From: Synergistaceae bacterium
GTDB taxonomy: Bacteria > Synergistota > Synergistia > Synergistales > Aminobacteriaceae
Direction: 5' to 3'
Assembly: GCA_017455085.1 (NCBI GenBank)
Contig: JAFTBT010000098.1
Span: forward strand, 1 to 16,310
Length of the DNA stretch: 16,310 bases
Positions within the stretch are counted from its first letter, which is position 1. Each line of letters opens with the position of its first letter. This document shows positions 1 to 7,020 of this stretch, piece after piece. The position numbers and the translations under genes are program-made. Below the pieces are notes generated by a model. That model was not told where the DNA came from. It was given only the letters and a program-made list of their open reading frames with translations, and did not search any database.

Positions 1-1426
1 AAGTGTCCATTTCGTCAAGGTCCGGATCAGAGCCGACATATGCCCTGACTTTGCCGGTGAAGGTGCAATTTTCGATTGAGGCATTGTAGAGATTCAGGAC
101 TATTCCCGCAGAGAATCTCCCCTTGACGTTCCCGATAACATTAAGATTCTTCACAGCATAGCCGCTAGCTGTCTTGATAGTCCCGAAGAGTGCTGCGTCA
201 TTGTCGGTGATGATTGTGTGTCCGTTGCCGTCAAAGTGTCCAGTGAAGGGGTTAGCTTCTGTGCCGATGGGCTTGCAGTTCAGCTCGGAAATATCGAGGT
301 CGATCGTGAGCTTGTAGTACATATCCGCAGCATATAGCACATCAGCGTTGACCTTCTCGTAAAAATTCGTGAACGCAGAAATAGAGTCGATGATTATTGG
401 CTGGTCTTCAGTGCCTTCACCTATTTTTGAGCAGCCCGGCTCGTCTGAAGGTTCACCGTCAATGTCTGAGCCTATTCCGAAACCTGTACCGCTGTAGATA
501 TTTCCCTCAATGTAGTAATCTTCGTCCTTGATCTCACCGATTACTCCGCCCAAGTAAAGATTCTTTGCGTCCTCGTAATTGACAGAGATATACGCCTCGT
601 TGTTGTTGACTGTCCCGCTGACTAGCTGCCCAACGATTCCACCGGTCGTAACGCTTGCGGCAGAGTTCCCGACTAGCAGGCCTTCCGCCCCGTCAAACAC
701 AGTCCCTTCACTCACTGTACAGCCCTCAATAGTTCCGCTCTCCATGATTGCGGCGATACCACCTGCATAGTTGTAGGAAAGTATGTATATGCGCGGTGAA
801 ATGGTGAGTGTCGCGTTTTCTACGGTGCAGTTCTTGACGCTGCCCGAATACATGTGATGAACTATTCCGCCGACAGCTACGGTATTTGCTCCGTAATCTC
901 CGGTTGATGTTGACGCAACGAGAGTCCCCGAAAATTTGCAGTCCTCGATTGATGCGTTGTATAGGTTGAGTACGATTCCTGCGACCAGTTCACCCTTGAC
1001 CTGCCCGGAAGATGATGTAGCTACAGTGAGATTCTTGACTGCACAGCCGGATTCTGTCTTGACTGTGCCGAAAAGTGCAGCTTCTTTTAGCGTGAAGTAG
1101 TCGAAGTTGACGGTGATTTTGTGGCCGTTGCCGTCAAGGTGTCCGGTGAATGGGCGGTAAGATGTCCCGATTGGAGTCCAGTTCTGATAATCTTTTGCGA
1201 GGCTGATGGTTTTGCTGGTGGTGTTGAGTTTGTAGTAAGCACCTTGCGGATCTGAACCGGCGTTGATTCTGTCTCTGAACTCTACGAAATCGTTTCTGGA
1301 GTCGATGATAAACGGGTCTGATTCTGAGAGTCCGGAGTGTCCTTCGTCATAATAGCCTGCCCACGAACTCGAGGCCATGACAAGCAGAGCTATGAATACA
1401 GCAACAGCGTATAAATACCTCCTCAT
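1..1426 (-). CDS. Large secreted beta-helix (GLUG-like repeat) protein, 3' end missing
   Basis: The first 475 codons are open to the window edge with no stop, so the C-terminus and any anchor are unseen. The ATG at 1426-1424 follows a perfect AGGAGGT six bases upstream. A signal peptide is clear: MRR, a hydrophobic core to about residue 18, and a likely cut after S-W-A at residue 23. The mature part is rich in G, N, S, T and Y. Coils of the form GGI-x(n)-SGTV-x-NCTV recur at residues about 150, 186, 222, 262 and 293, resembling GLUG repeats. WTPIG, PFTGH and DGNGH motifs are typical of secreted right-handed beta-helix surface proteins. A unit of 120-134 residues occurs twice, starting at residues 38 and 343. 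Inference: an exported or surface-bound protein, possibly adhesive. No catalytic motif or membrane anchor is visible in this part. The exact function is unknown. Confidence 0.85.
   Translation of the reverse strand, partial: MRRYLYAVAVFIALLVMASSSWAGYYDEGHSGLSESDPFIIDSRNDFVEFRDRINAGSDPQGAYYKLNTTSKTISLAKDYQNWTPIGTSYRPFTGHLDGNGHKITVNFDYFTLKEAALFGTVKTESGCAVKNLTVATSSSGQVKGELVAGIVLNLYNASIEDCKFSGTLVASTSTGDYGANTVAVGGIVHHMYSGSVKNCTVENATLTISPRIYILSYNYAGGIAAIMESGTIEGCTVSEGTVFDGAEGLLVGNSAASVTTGGIVGQLVSGTVNNNEAYISVNYEDAKNLYLGGVIGEIKDEDYYIEGNIYSGTGFGIGSDIDGEPSDEPGCSKIGEGTEDQPIIIDSISAFTNFYEKVNADVLYAADMYYKLTIDLDISELNCKPIGTEANPFTGHFDGNGHTIITDNDAALFGTIKTASGYAVKNLNVIGNVKGRFSAGIVLNLYNASIENCTFTGKVRAYVGSDPDLDEMDT
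41..400 (-). repeat. Internal protein repeat, unit 2 (120 residues)
   Basis: Codons 343-462 of the secreted protein, the second copy of the unit at 914-1315. Conservation is visible in the DNA too: the codons for DGNGH and YNASIE differ mostly at third positions. That points to duplication followed by drift under selection. Further copies may lie beyond the window. Confidence 0.8.
914..1315 (-). repeat. Internal protein repeat, unit 1 (134 residues)
   Basis: Codons 38-171 of the secreted protein. This unit aligns with unit 2 at 41-400 through P-x-IIDS near the start, YYKL, PIGT, PFTGH-x-DGNGH, ALFGT-x-KT-x-SG, AVKNL and a 13-residue identical stretch, AGIVLNLYNASIE. The offset between unit starts is 915 bases (305 residues). 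It carries about 14 more residues than unit 2, mainly around the WTPIG region and after DGNGH. Confidence 0.8.
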
Positions 1427-1430
1427 GAGG

Positions 1431-1439
1431 ATACCTCCT
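1431..1439 (-). promoter_or_regulatory. Ribosome-binding site of the secreted protein
   Basis: AGGAGGTAT lies just before the ATG at 1426. It matches the 16S anti-Shine-Dalgarno at seven positions with good spacing and fixes the start. The same nine bases recur at 1415-1423 inside codons 2-4. The intervening CCTC can pair with the GAGG on either side. Confidence 0.75.
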
Positions 1440-1481
1440 GTGTATGAATTTTGCTGCTGGGGGAAAAATTAGGATACTGCA

Positions 1482-1490
1482 ATTGTAGCA
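1482..1490 (-). promoter_or_regulatory. Possible extended -10 promoter for the secreted protein
   Basis: On the minus strand TGCTACAAT reads as TG-n-TACAAT, an extended -10 element with five of six matches to TATAAT. It lies about 55 bases upstream of the ATG. No good -35 hexamer is visible at 16-18 bases spacing, where the hairpin at 1496-1519 sits. This is a motif match only. Confidence 0.35.
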
Positions 1491-1495
1491 TAAGC

Positions 1496-1519
1496 CCCTC
1501 CCATTTCTGTGAGAGAGGG
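1496..1519 (-). terminator. Possible terminator hairpin after the RNase gene
   Basis: Minus-strand CCCTCTC (1519-1513) pairs with GGGAGGG (1502-1496), giving seven pairs including one G-U, with a ten-base loop. It begins nine bases after the RNase stop codon. The run of Ts expected after an intrinsic terminator is absent (GCTTATGCT follows), so termination may be weak. With the promoter-like site downstream, it would separate the housekeeping block from the secreted-protein gene. Confidence 0.4.
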
Positions 1520-1527
1520 ACTGTGAT

Positions 1528-3102
1528 TTAGACTCTGTAGATTATTGTGTGGCCTTTACTCTCAAGCCTTAAGGATTTGGCTCTTTCCTCCGCGCTCTGA
1601 ATATCTCCCTGAAACTCCAGCCTGAATTTTCCTGTCTCGAAGCTGGACACTGACGCGATAAGTATCTTCCTGCTGAACTCCTGCTCCCATTCGTCAAGGA
1701 ACTGGTATATATATTCCGCCATGAATTTGCTGGTTTGCAGGATGAATGCTTCCGAGTTATTCGCGGTGGTGATTTTCCTGACGAAGCGTTTTATCCTGAC
1801 GGCGATACTTTCCTCGCGCTCAACGAAGCCGTCTCCTCCGCATAGTGGGCAGTTTTTGGTGAGTATACTTCTGAGGTCAGAGCGTTCACGTTTTCGTGTG
1901 AGTTCGACCAGTCCTAGCTGAGTGATGCTGAACACATGAGCCTTGAGCCTGTCGTAAGCGACGCATTCACTGAAGTGCTGGATGAGCTGATGCCTGTCGT
2001 TTTCGTCCTCCATATCTATGAAGTCAACGATGACTATTCCGCCAATAGCCCGAAGTCTGAGCTGTCGAGCGATTTCTTCAGCGGCCTCAAGGTTCGTAGC
2101 CAGTACAGTATGCCGCATATCTGGAGCGGAGATGAATTTTCCGGTGTTCACGTCAATAACTGTGAGTGCTTCTGTCTGGTCGATCACTAAGTACGCGCCG
2201 CTTCTGAGCCAGACTTTACGGTCAAGGGCTTTCTGTATGTCCTGCTCGATTCCGAAATACTCAAATATCGGAGTAACGCCTGTGTATAGCTGGAGGTTGG
2301 GCCTTTCCGGAAAAAATCTCTCCACAAAACCCTGCGAACGTTCTAACTCTTCTTTATCGTCAAGGATAATTTCGTCGACATGTCCTGTGATGTTGTCCCT
2401 GAGGACGCGGCCAAGAATCCCTGTATCCCGGTAAAGCAGGCATGGAGAATGTGAGTTGTCTGCTTTGCGTTTGATGTCTGTCCAGAGTGTGAGGAGGTTT
2501 TGCAAGTCAGAGTACAGTAATTCCTGCGAGACACCTTCTGCGGCAGTTCTGATGACGATACCGAATGACGGAACGAGAGCCTTGAGTTCTTCAGCAATTT
2601 TCTTGAGGCGTTTACGTTCGTGGTTGCCAGAAATTCTCCTGCTTACGCCTAATTCGTCGCTGTCCGGAACGAGTACGAGCCACCTTCCCGGAATGGAGAC
2701 TCTGGAGCTGACGCGTGGGGCTTTGTTCTGCCGGGCGTTCTTGGTGATCTGCACAATGATGTTCTGTCCGGCCTTGATGCCTTTGCTCTCATTGAGGAAC
2801 ATGAATGCGTTTCTGCCGTCGGGATTTTTGCCTTTCTGGTGGGATGTCTGAGCTTTTGATGTCAGTGCTACGAAAGCGGCATTGATAGCGGGAACTATAG
2901 TCTCAACTCTAGCCATGAATATATCACCTTGTCGGGACAGTCTGGAGATTTTGGCGTTATAGCGTGCGAAGTCTTGAGAGCCGTCGTCATCGATTTGTGA
3001 GCTGTATTCTATGAATATCTCAGCGAGTTTTCCGTCTTCGAGCAGGGCGATACGGGATTGTTCGTGTTCTCTGAGGTCAGCGATAATCTTTATGTCAGGC
3101 AT
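1528..3102 (-). CDS. rng: Ribonuclease E/G family endoribonuclease
   Basis: Single-strand-specific endoribonuclease that matures rRNA and starts mRNA decay in the cytoplasm. At 524 residues it is RNase-G sized and lacks the long disordered tail of RNase E. An N-terminal S1 domain covers about residues 45-125. The 5'-monophosphate sensor pair follows in IVIRTAAEG (R185, T186). The catalytic core has DVNTG (D317) and IVIVDFIDM (D360), matching the magnesium-binding aspartates of E. coli RNase E. The Zn-link CPLCGG is at C418/C421. The S1 domain is unusual: about 14 extra residues lie near 82-98, and the subdomain that normally follows is shortened. The ATG overlaps the 3' end of the DUF2344 gene by eight bases, implying coupled translation. 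RNase G versus short RNase E is partly a naming choice. Confidence 0.95.
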   Translation of the reverse strand: MPDIKIIADLREHEQSRIALLEDGKLAEIFIEYSSQIDDDGSQDFARYNAKISRLSRQGDIFMARVETIVPAINAAFVALTSKAQTSHQKGKNPDGRNAFMFLNESKGIKAGQNIIVQITKNARQNKAPRVSSRVSIPGRWLVLVPDSDELGVSRRISGNHERKRLKKIAEELKALVPSFGIVIRTAAEGVSQELLYSDLQNLLTLWTDIKRKADNSHSPCLLYRDTGILGRVLRDNITGHVDEIILDDKEELERSQGFVERFFPERPNLQLYTGVTPIFEYFGIEQDIQKALDRKVWLRSGAYLVIDQTEALTVIDVNTGKFISAPDMRHTVLATNLEAAEEIARQLRLRAIGGIVIVDFIDMEDENDRHQLIQHFSECVAYDRLKAHVFSITQLGLVELTRKRERSDLRSILTKNCPLCGGDGFVEREESIAVRIKRFVRKITTANNSEAFILQTSKFMAEYIYQFLDEWEQEFSRKILIASVSSFETGKFRLEFQGDIQSAEERAKSLRLESKGHTIIYRV

Positions 3103-3802
3103 TTATGGATACACAATCTTTCTGTTGGTGATATATGCCGATACTGACGCGTACGATATTGACTTGGTGCCAGCCTGTGATGATATTTTGTGCAATCATA
3201 TGCTTAATGAAGCCTCCTATAGGGAATTGAGCTGGCTGGTGGATGATGAGCCTGCTCCAGTTGTCGAGGTGTTCAGCCTTGAGGAGAGCCGAGCCGTAAA
3301 AGTTCTTGGCCATGTCGAGAAAATCAACGCCGTGAGTATTTCTGATGAGGTATTCGGCGTGTTTGCAGGATTTGCCCAAAGATGGAGAGTCTTCTGCGGG
3401 AAAAAGCACCCTTGAGATTCTGAAGCCTTCAGGTAATGCAGCATTCATAGCATCAACGAAAACATAAGGCGAGAAATCATCAACAGCTTCGGCGATTTTG
3501 TCATGATACCCAGTTCCGGAGTGATTACCAGAGAGAGACACATTCACACTATCAGCGTTTTTTGGGGGTGATATAGTTCCGGCGGTATTGTCGGAAAAAT
3601 ACATGTCTACTACTTCATTCAGTGCCACTACACCAGCAGGAAGTTCCGGAGCAAAACTCAGCCTAGCTCTCGGCGAAAAACCCTGCGTCATCTCCGGCAT
3701 GAACCCCGCACGCAATGCAGACCTCGCGACAATCTGCGCCAAAGCTATATGCGGCACAAAGCACGCCCCTCCACGTTTCGAGTACACAAGCCTGACCCTC
3801 AT
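3095..3802 (-). CDS. TIGR03936/DUF2344-type radical SAM-linked protein
   Basis: A 235-residue protein of the family that nearly always sits beside, or is fused to, the TIGR03960 radical SAM protein. Its biochemical role is not established. The N-terminus carries the family pattern: MRVRLVYSKRGG, a conserved H18, a basic helix (ARSALRAGF), then TQGFSPRARLSFAPELPAGV. NAALPEGFRISRVLFP near residues 119-134 is also typical. No cysteine cluster or catalytic triad is visible. The start ATG overlaps the radical SAM stop in ATGA (four bases), and the end overlaps the RNase start by eight bases. The three genes are thus locked in one transcript, suggesting a shared RNA-related process (inference). The last 40 or so residues are less recognisable. 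Confidence 0.85.
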   Translation of the reverse strand: MRVRLVYSKRGGACFVPHIALAQIVARSALRAGFMPEMTQGFSPRARLSFAPELPAGVVALNEVVDMYFSDNTAGTISPPKNADSVNVSLSGNHSGTGYHDKIAEAVDDFSPYVFVDAMNAALPEGFRISRVLFPAEDSPSLGKSCKHAEYLIRNTHGVDFLDMAKNFYGSALLKAEHLDNWSRLIIHQPAQFPIGGFIKHMIAQNIITGWHQVNIVRVSIGIYHQQKDCVSINA

Positions 3803-5577
3803 TCTGCCTCACACTTTCTGCACCCAATCCCGCAGGCAGCACACCCGCTCAGGCAGTCGACCGTCAATTTCTCGTCATATGCCCTGTGTCGTTCACGCAG
3901 CAAAAATTCTCTGCTGACTCCTACGTCCACAAAATCCCACGCCAATTTTTCGCCCTCTCCTCTTTCTCGCGTAAACTCTTCTGGGTCAATCCCGCACTCA
4001 CTAAACGCCTCAAGCCACCTGTTCAGGTCAAAATACTCCGTCCAGTTGTCGAAACGTGCTCCCATATGCCACGCCTTGAGAATAACATCACACGTTCTCT
4101 TGTCGCCTCTGGAGAGTACACCCTCCAAAAAAGTCTGCTCCGGCTCATGATACGCTACAGAAATAGCTCGGTCATGCACCAGAGATTTTATGTGTCTGCC
4201 TTTTTCCTGAAGCTCTGTGATTGAGTTTTGGCGTTCCCACTGAAACGGGGTGTGTGCTTTGGGGACAAAACCCGACACGCTCACGCTGACAGTGACTCGT
4301 TTTCTGCCGAGTGACCGGCCAAGTTTCAGAGTCCTGTAAGATATATCTGCTATTGCGTCGAGGTCTTCACCTGTCTCTGTAGGAAGCCCCATCATGAAAT
4401 AGAGCTTTACACGTTCCCAGCCGCGCGAGAATATTTCACGCAAACAGGTCATTATCATTTCTTCGTTGATGCCCTTGTTGATGACGTTCCTGAGTCTCTG
4501 AGTTCCGGCCTCCGGAGCAAACGTGATACTCCCATGACGTGAGCGCAAGCCCTCCAGTCTCTCAGCCAGCCCCACAGAGAATCCATCCATGCGCAGACTC
4601 GGCAGGCTCAGTTTTGCGTGACGTTCGTTGAGTGAGTCACTGAGTGTGTCTATCAGCTCCTCAATGCCTGAATAATCGCACGAGGCCAGAGACATCAACC
4701 CTGCTTCTTCCCAGCCGGTGGACGCGAGAATTTTCGTGATGGACTCCGCTGCCTGACTCACAGGACGTTCACGCACGGGCCTGTTCACCATTCCTGCCTG
4801 ACAGAACCGGCAGCCCCGACTGCACCCCCTGAAGAGCTCGATAGCTGCTCTGTCGTGGACAATCCCCACACTCGGCACGATCATAGAGTCCAACGTGAAG
4901 AGCTGTGTGCTGATTTGCCGTACGACTCTTTGGCCGTCTTCGTGACACATAGGCACATACATTCCGGGAAGTATGGCAATTTCTGCGAGGCGTTCACTTC
5001 TTGGCCTGCCTTTGGTCTCGGAAATCACGGGCAGCAATTCCGGCAAGAGTGCTTCTGCTTCACCTACACAGAACACATCAATGAACTCACTCATGACTTC
5101 AGGGACATAAGCACCGTATCCGCCGGCAATGATTATCGGATCAAGGTCTGAACGCTCGGAAGATTTTTGCCTGAGGCCGGCCAAGTCTATCATCGTGAGG
5201 ATGTTGGTGTAGCTTGCTTCATGTGGAAGTGTGAACGCGATAACGTCAAAGTCCTTCAGTGGGTGTTTATGCTCTGTGGAGAAAAGGGGTATATTTTCCT
5301 GACGCATAAGATTTTCCATGTCCGGCCACACACAATAAGCTCGATCAGGCAGGTAATTTTTTCCCAGTGAGTGAATCAACGACTCCATTATCTGGAAACC
5401 GTAATAGCTCATCCCGATTTCATACACATCCGGAAACGCTAGGCATACCTTCAGGGCTGAATCATCCCACGCAATTTTTGGGTATGGCCTCCACTCTGAG
5501 CCTGCATAACGTGACGGCCTCGACACCTGCGACAACAAACCCCACTCCGGACTCGCAAACTCCTCAAACTCCAGCAT
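3799..5577 (-). CDS. Radical SAM protein, TIGR03960 type, with B12-binding-like N-terminus
   Basis: Large radical SAM enzyme of unknown substrate. The N-terminal half (about residues 35-190) resembles the cobalamin-binding-like domain of B12-type radical SAM enzymes (ALKVCLAFPDVYEIGMSYYG; later IIAGGYGAYVPE). The cluster motif CxxxCxxC is ELFRGCSRGCRFCQAG (C252, C256, C259). The rest of the barrel has FAPEAGTQRLRNVINKG and KLYFMMGLPTET. The last 20 residues hold five cysteines spaced C-x3-C-x2-C-x3-C-x2-C. I chose the ATG at 5577 because GGGAG lies nine bases upstream and MLEFEEF suits the family. An in-frame GTG at 5598 (GAGG six bases before it) is a possible alternative adding seven residues. 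The rodA stop lies 29 bases upstream of the ATG. Confidence 0.9.
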   Translation of the reverse strand: MLEFEEFASPEWGLLSQVSRPSRYAGSEWRPYPKIAWDDSALKVCLAFPDVYEIGMSYYGFQIMESLIHSLGKNYLPDRAYCVWPDMENLMRQENIPLFSTEHKHPLKDFDVIAFTLPHEASYTNILTMIDLAGLRQKSSERSDLDPIIIAGGYGAYVPEVMSEFIDVFCVGEAEALLPELLPVISETKGRPRSERLAEIAILPGMYVPMCHEDGQRVVRQISTQLFTLDSMIVPSVGIVHDRAAIELFRGCSRGCRFCQAGMVNRPVRERPVSQAAESITKILASTGWEEAGLMSLASCDYSGIEELIDTLSDSLNERHAKLSLPSLRMDGFSVGLAERLEGLRSRHGSITFAPEAGTQRLRNVINKGINEEMIMTCLREIFSRGWERVKLYFMMGLPTETGEDLDAIADISYRTLKLGRSLGRKRVTVSVSVSGFVPKAHTPFQWERQNSITELQEKGRHIKSLVHDRAISVAYHEPEQTFLEGVLSRGDKRTCDVILKAWHMGARFDNWTEYFDLNRWLEAFSECGIDPEEFTRERGEGEKLAWDFVDVGVSREFLLRERHRAYDEKLTVDCLSGCAACGIGCRKCEAE

Positions 5578-5606
5578 ACTCACACACTCCCGCAACACTC
5601 ATCGCC

Positions 5607-6731
5607 TCAAAATCCATGTCTGTTATTCACTCCCTCAATGCTCACGCTCGCAACGAGTCCCAGCGCGATAAATATTGCCAGCAACGAACTTCCTCCATAG
5701 CTCAGGAACGGCAAAGGCAAACCCGTTACAGGCATTAGCCCGATGCTCATCCCTATGCTCTCGAACATCTGGAACCACAGCCACGATGACACACCTGCAA
5801 CGAGAATCTTGCTGCGTCTGTCCCTGCTCCTGATACCGGCAAGAATCACCCGGAAGAATAATACTGCGAACAGGAACACCAGCACCATATTTCCCAAGAA
5901 TCCGAACTCCTCAGAAAATACGCTGAAGATAAAATCCGTGTGCGGCTCAGGAAGAAATTTGAGCTTGCTCTGCGTCCCCAGCATGAATCCTTTTCCGGAG
6001 AAGCCCCCAGACCCTACGGCGATTCTTGACTGTATGACGTTGTAGCCTGCTCCTAACGGGTCGCGCATCGGGTCAATGAACACAAGTATCCTGTTTCGCT
6101 GGTACTCTTTCAGGAGGAAGAAATACATCACCGGTCCGGCAGCTAGTCCCATTCCCGCGATACTGCCCAAATACTTGAAGGGTGTTCCTGCGGCTACGAG
6201 CATTCCGAACGAAATCACGAGGTACACCAACGCGCTCCCTGCGTCCGGCTGAATCAGTACTAGCAACACCGGAAGCATAATCACTCCCAAACCTGCGGCA
6301 AATGTCTTCAGGTCTAGCGGAGGATACCGGCTCAAGAATTTACTCATCACGAGAATTATTGCTATCTTCGCGAACTCTGACGGCTGAAAACGAATCCCTC
6401 CGAATCCCAGCCAGCTCTGCGCACCTTTCACCTTAGGGGCTAACAGATCCGTGAACAGCAGCAGCAATAACATCAAGGCAAATAACGGATAAGCTCCCTC
6501 CAGTAATTTGTGATGGCCTATCACCATAATCAGGAGCATAGCTATCACGCTGACTATGAGCCACGCCATTTGCCGGAACGCGTAGTCGAAGCCATGACCT
6601 TCAGCACCAGCCGCAGCACTGTAGATACAGAACACCCCCCACAGAGAGAGCATCAGCGCACAGCCGAGCATGATTCTGTCTGTGAGGGCCAAATCTTCCT
6701 TGAGGGAAGTCCAGAAATCTTTCATGAACAC
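5607..6731 (-). CDS. rodA: RodA, SEDS peptidoglycan polymerase of the elongasome
   Basis: Polytopic membrane glycosyltransferase that polymerises lipid II into glycan strands during side-wall growth, working with PBP2 (mrdA in this cluster). At 374 residues it has the usual SEDS length and about ten hydrophobic segments. Family motifs are RFQPSEFAK (115-123), QPDAGSA (161-167), LPEPHTDFIFSVFSEEFG (with D266, the expected catalytic aspartate) and LPFLSYGGSS (340-349). The start is taken as GTG at 6731, overlapping the minE stop by one base (TAGTG) with AGAG eight bases upstream. An ATG two codons downstream at 6725 is an alternative. SEDS family membership is certain. RodA rather than FtsW follows from the mre/mrdA neighbours and the absence of other division genes. 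Confidence 0.95.
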   Translation of the reverse strand: MFMKDFWTSLKEDLALTDRIMLGCALMLSLWGVFCIYSAAAGAEGHGFDYAFRQMAWLIVSVIAMLLIMVIGHHKLLEGAYPLFALMLLLLLFTDLLAPKVKGAQSWLGFGGIRFQPSEFAKIAIILVMSKFLSRYPPLDLKTFAAGLGVIMLPVLLVLIQPDAGSALVYLVISFGMLVAAGTPFKYLGSIAGMGLAAGPVMYFFLLKEYQRNRILVFIDPMRDPLGAGYNVIQSRIAVGSGGFSGKGFMLGTQSKLKFLPEPHTDFIFSVFSEEFGFLGNMVLVFLFAVLFFRVILAGIRSRDRRSKILVAGVSSWLWFQMFESIGMSIGLMPVTGLPLPFLSYGGSSLLAIFIALGLVASVSIEGVNNRHGF

Positions 6732-7006
6732 TAATGCATCTCTATACTTCCGCGCTTAATTTTTATCACAGGGATATTTGCTACCAAAGCTACAGCCTTT
6801 TCGTCGCGGTCAAGGTCTATCTCGATTTTTTCCCTGTCGATTTCCATGTACTTAGTGAGTACAGTAACTATCTCGTCCCGTAAGTTATTGAGGAGCTGGG
6901 GTGATATGTCCGTCCTGTCATGAATAAGCACTATCTTCAAACGGTCTTTAGCTTTCTGGCCTGAACCTTCGTTGTTTCCGCCGAAAATCCTTCTCAAGAA
7001 ATCCAT
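6731..7006 (-). CDS. minE: MinE, topological specificity factor of division site
   Basis: Activates the MinD ATPase and displaces MinC, so that the inhibitor is cleared from mid-cell. The 91 residues start with an amphipathic membrane-targeting stretch (MDFLRRIFGG), followed by the MinD-binding segment (DRLKIVLIHDRTDISP, 21-36). The dimerisation beta domain ends the protein (KIEIDLDR, VALVANIPV). The ATG at 7006 is preferred because AGGTGA lies five bases before it. The in-frame GTG at 7015 overlaps that site and would add three residues. The minD stop lies 14 bases upstream and the stop codon abuts rodA. The presence of MinE implies an oscillating or gradient-forming system rather than a DivIVA-only one. 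Confidence 0.95.
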   Translation of the reverse strand: MDFLRRIFGGNNEGSGQKAKDRLKIVLIHDRTDISPQLLNNLRDEIVTVLTKYMEIDREKIEIDLDRDEKAVALVANIPVIKIKRGSIEMH

Positions 7007-7020
7007 AACGCTCACCTCTC

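Noticed and set aside
579..770. Short Pro/Thr/Ser-rich plus-strand frame
   Set aside because: Opposite the secreted protein; its composition is what the complement of Gly/Thr/Val-rich codons gives.
1473..1490. Near-palindrome CTGCAATTGTAG as an operator
   Set aside because: One mismatched pair in twelve AT-rich bases is weak, and it coincides with the -10-like element; no second copy was found.
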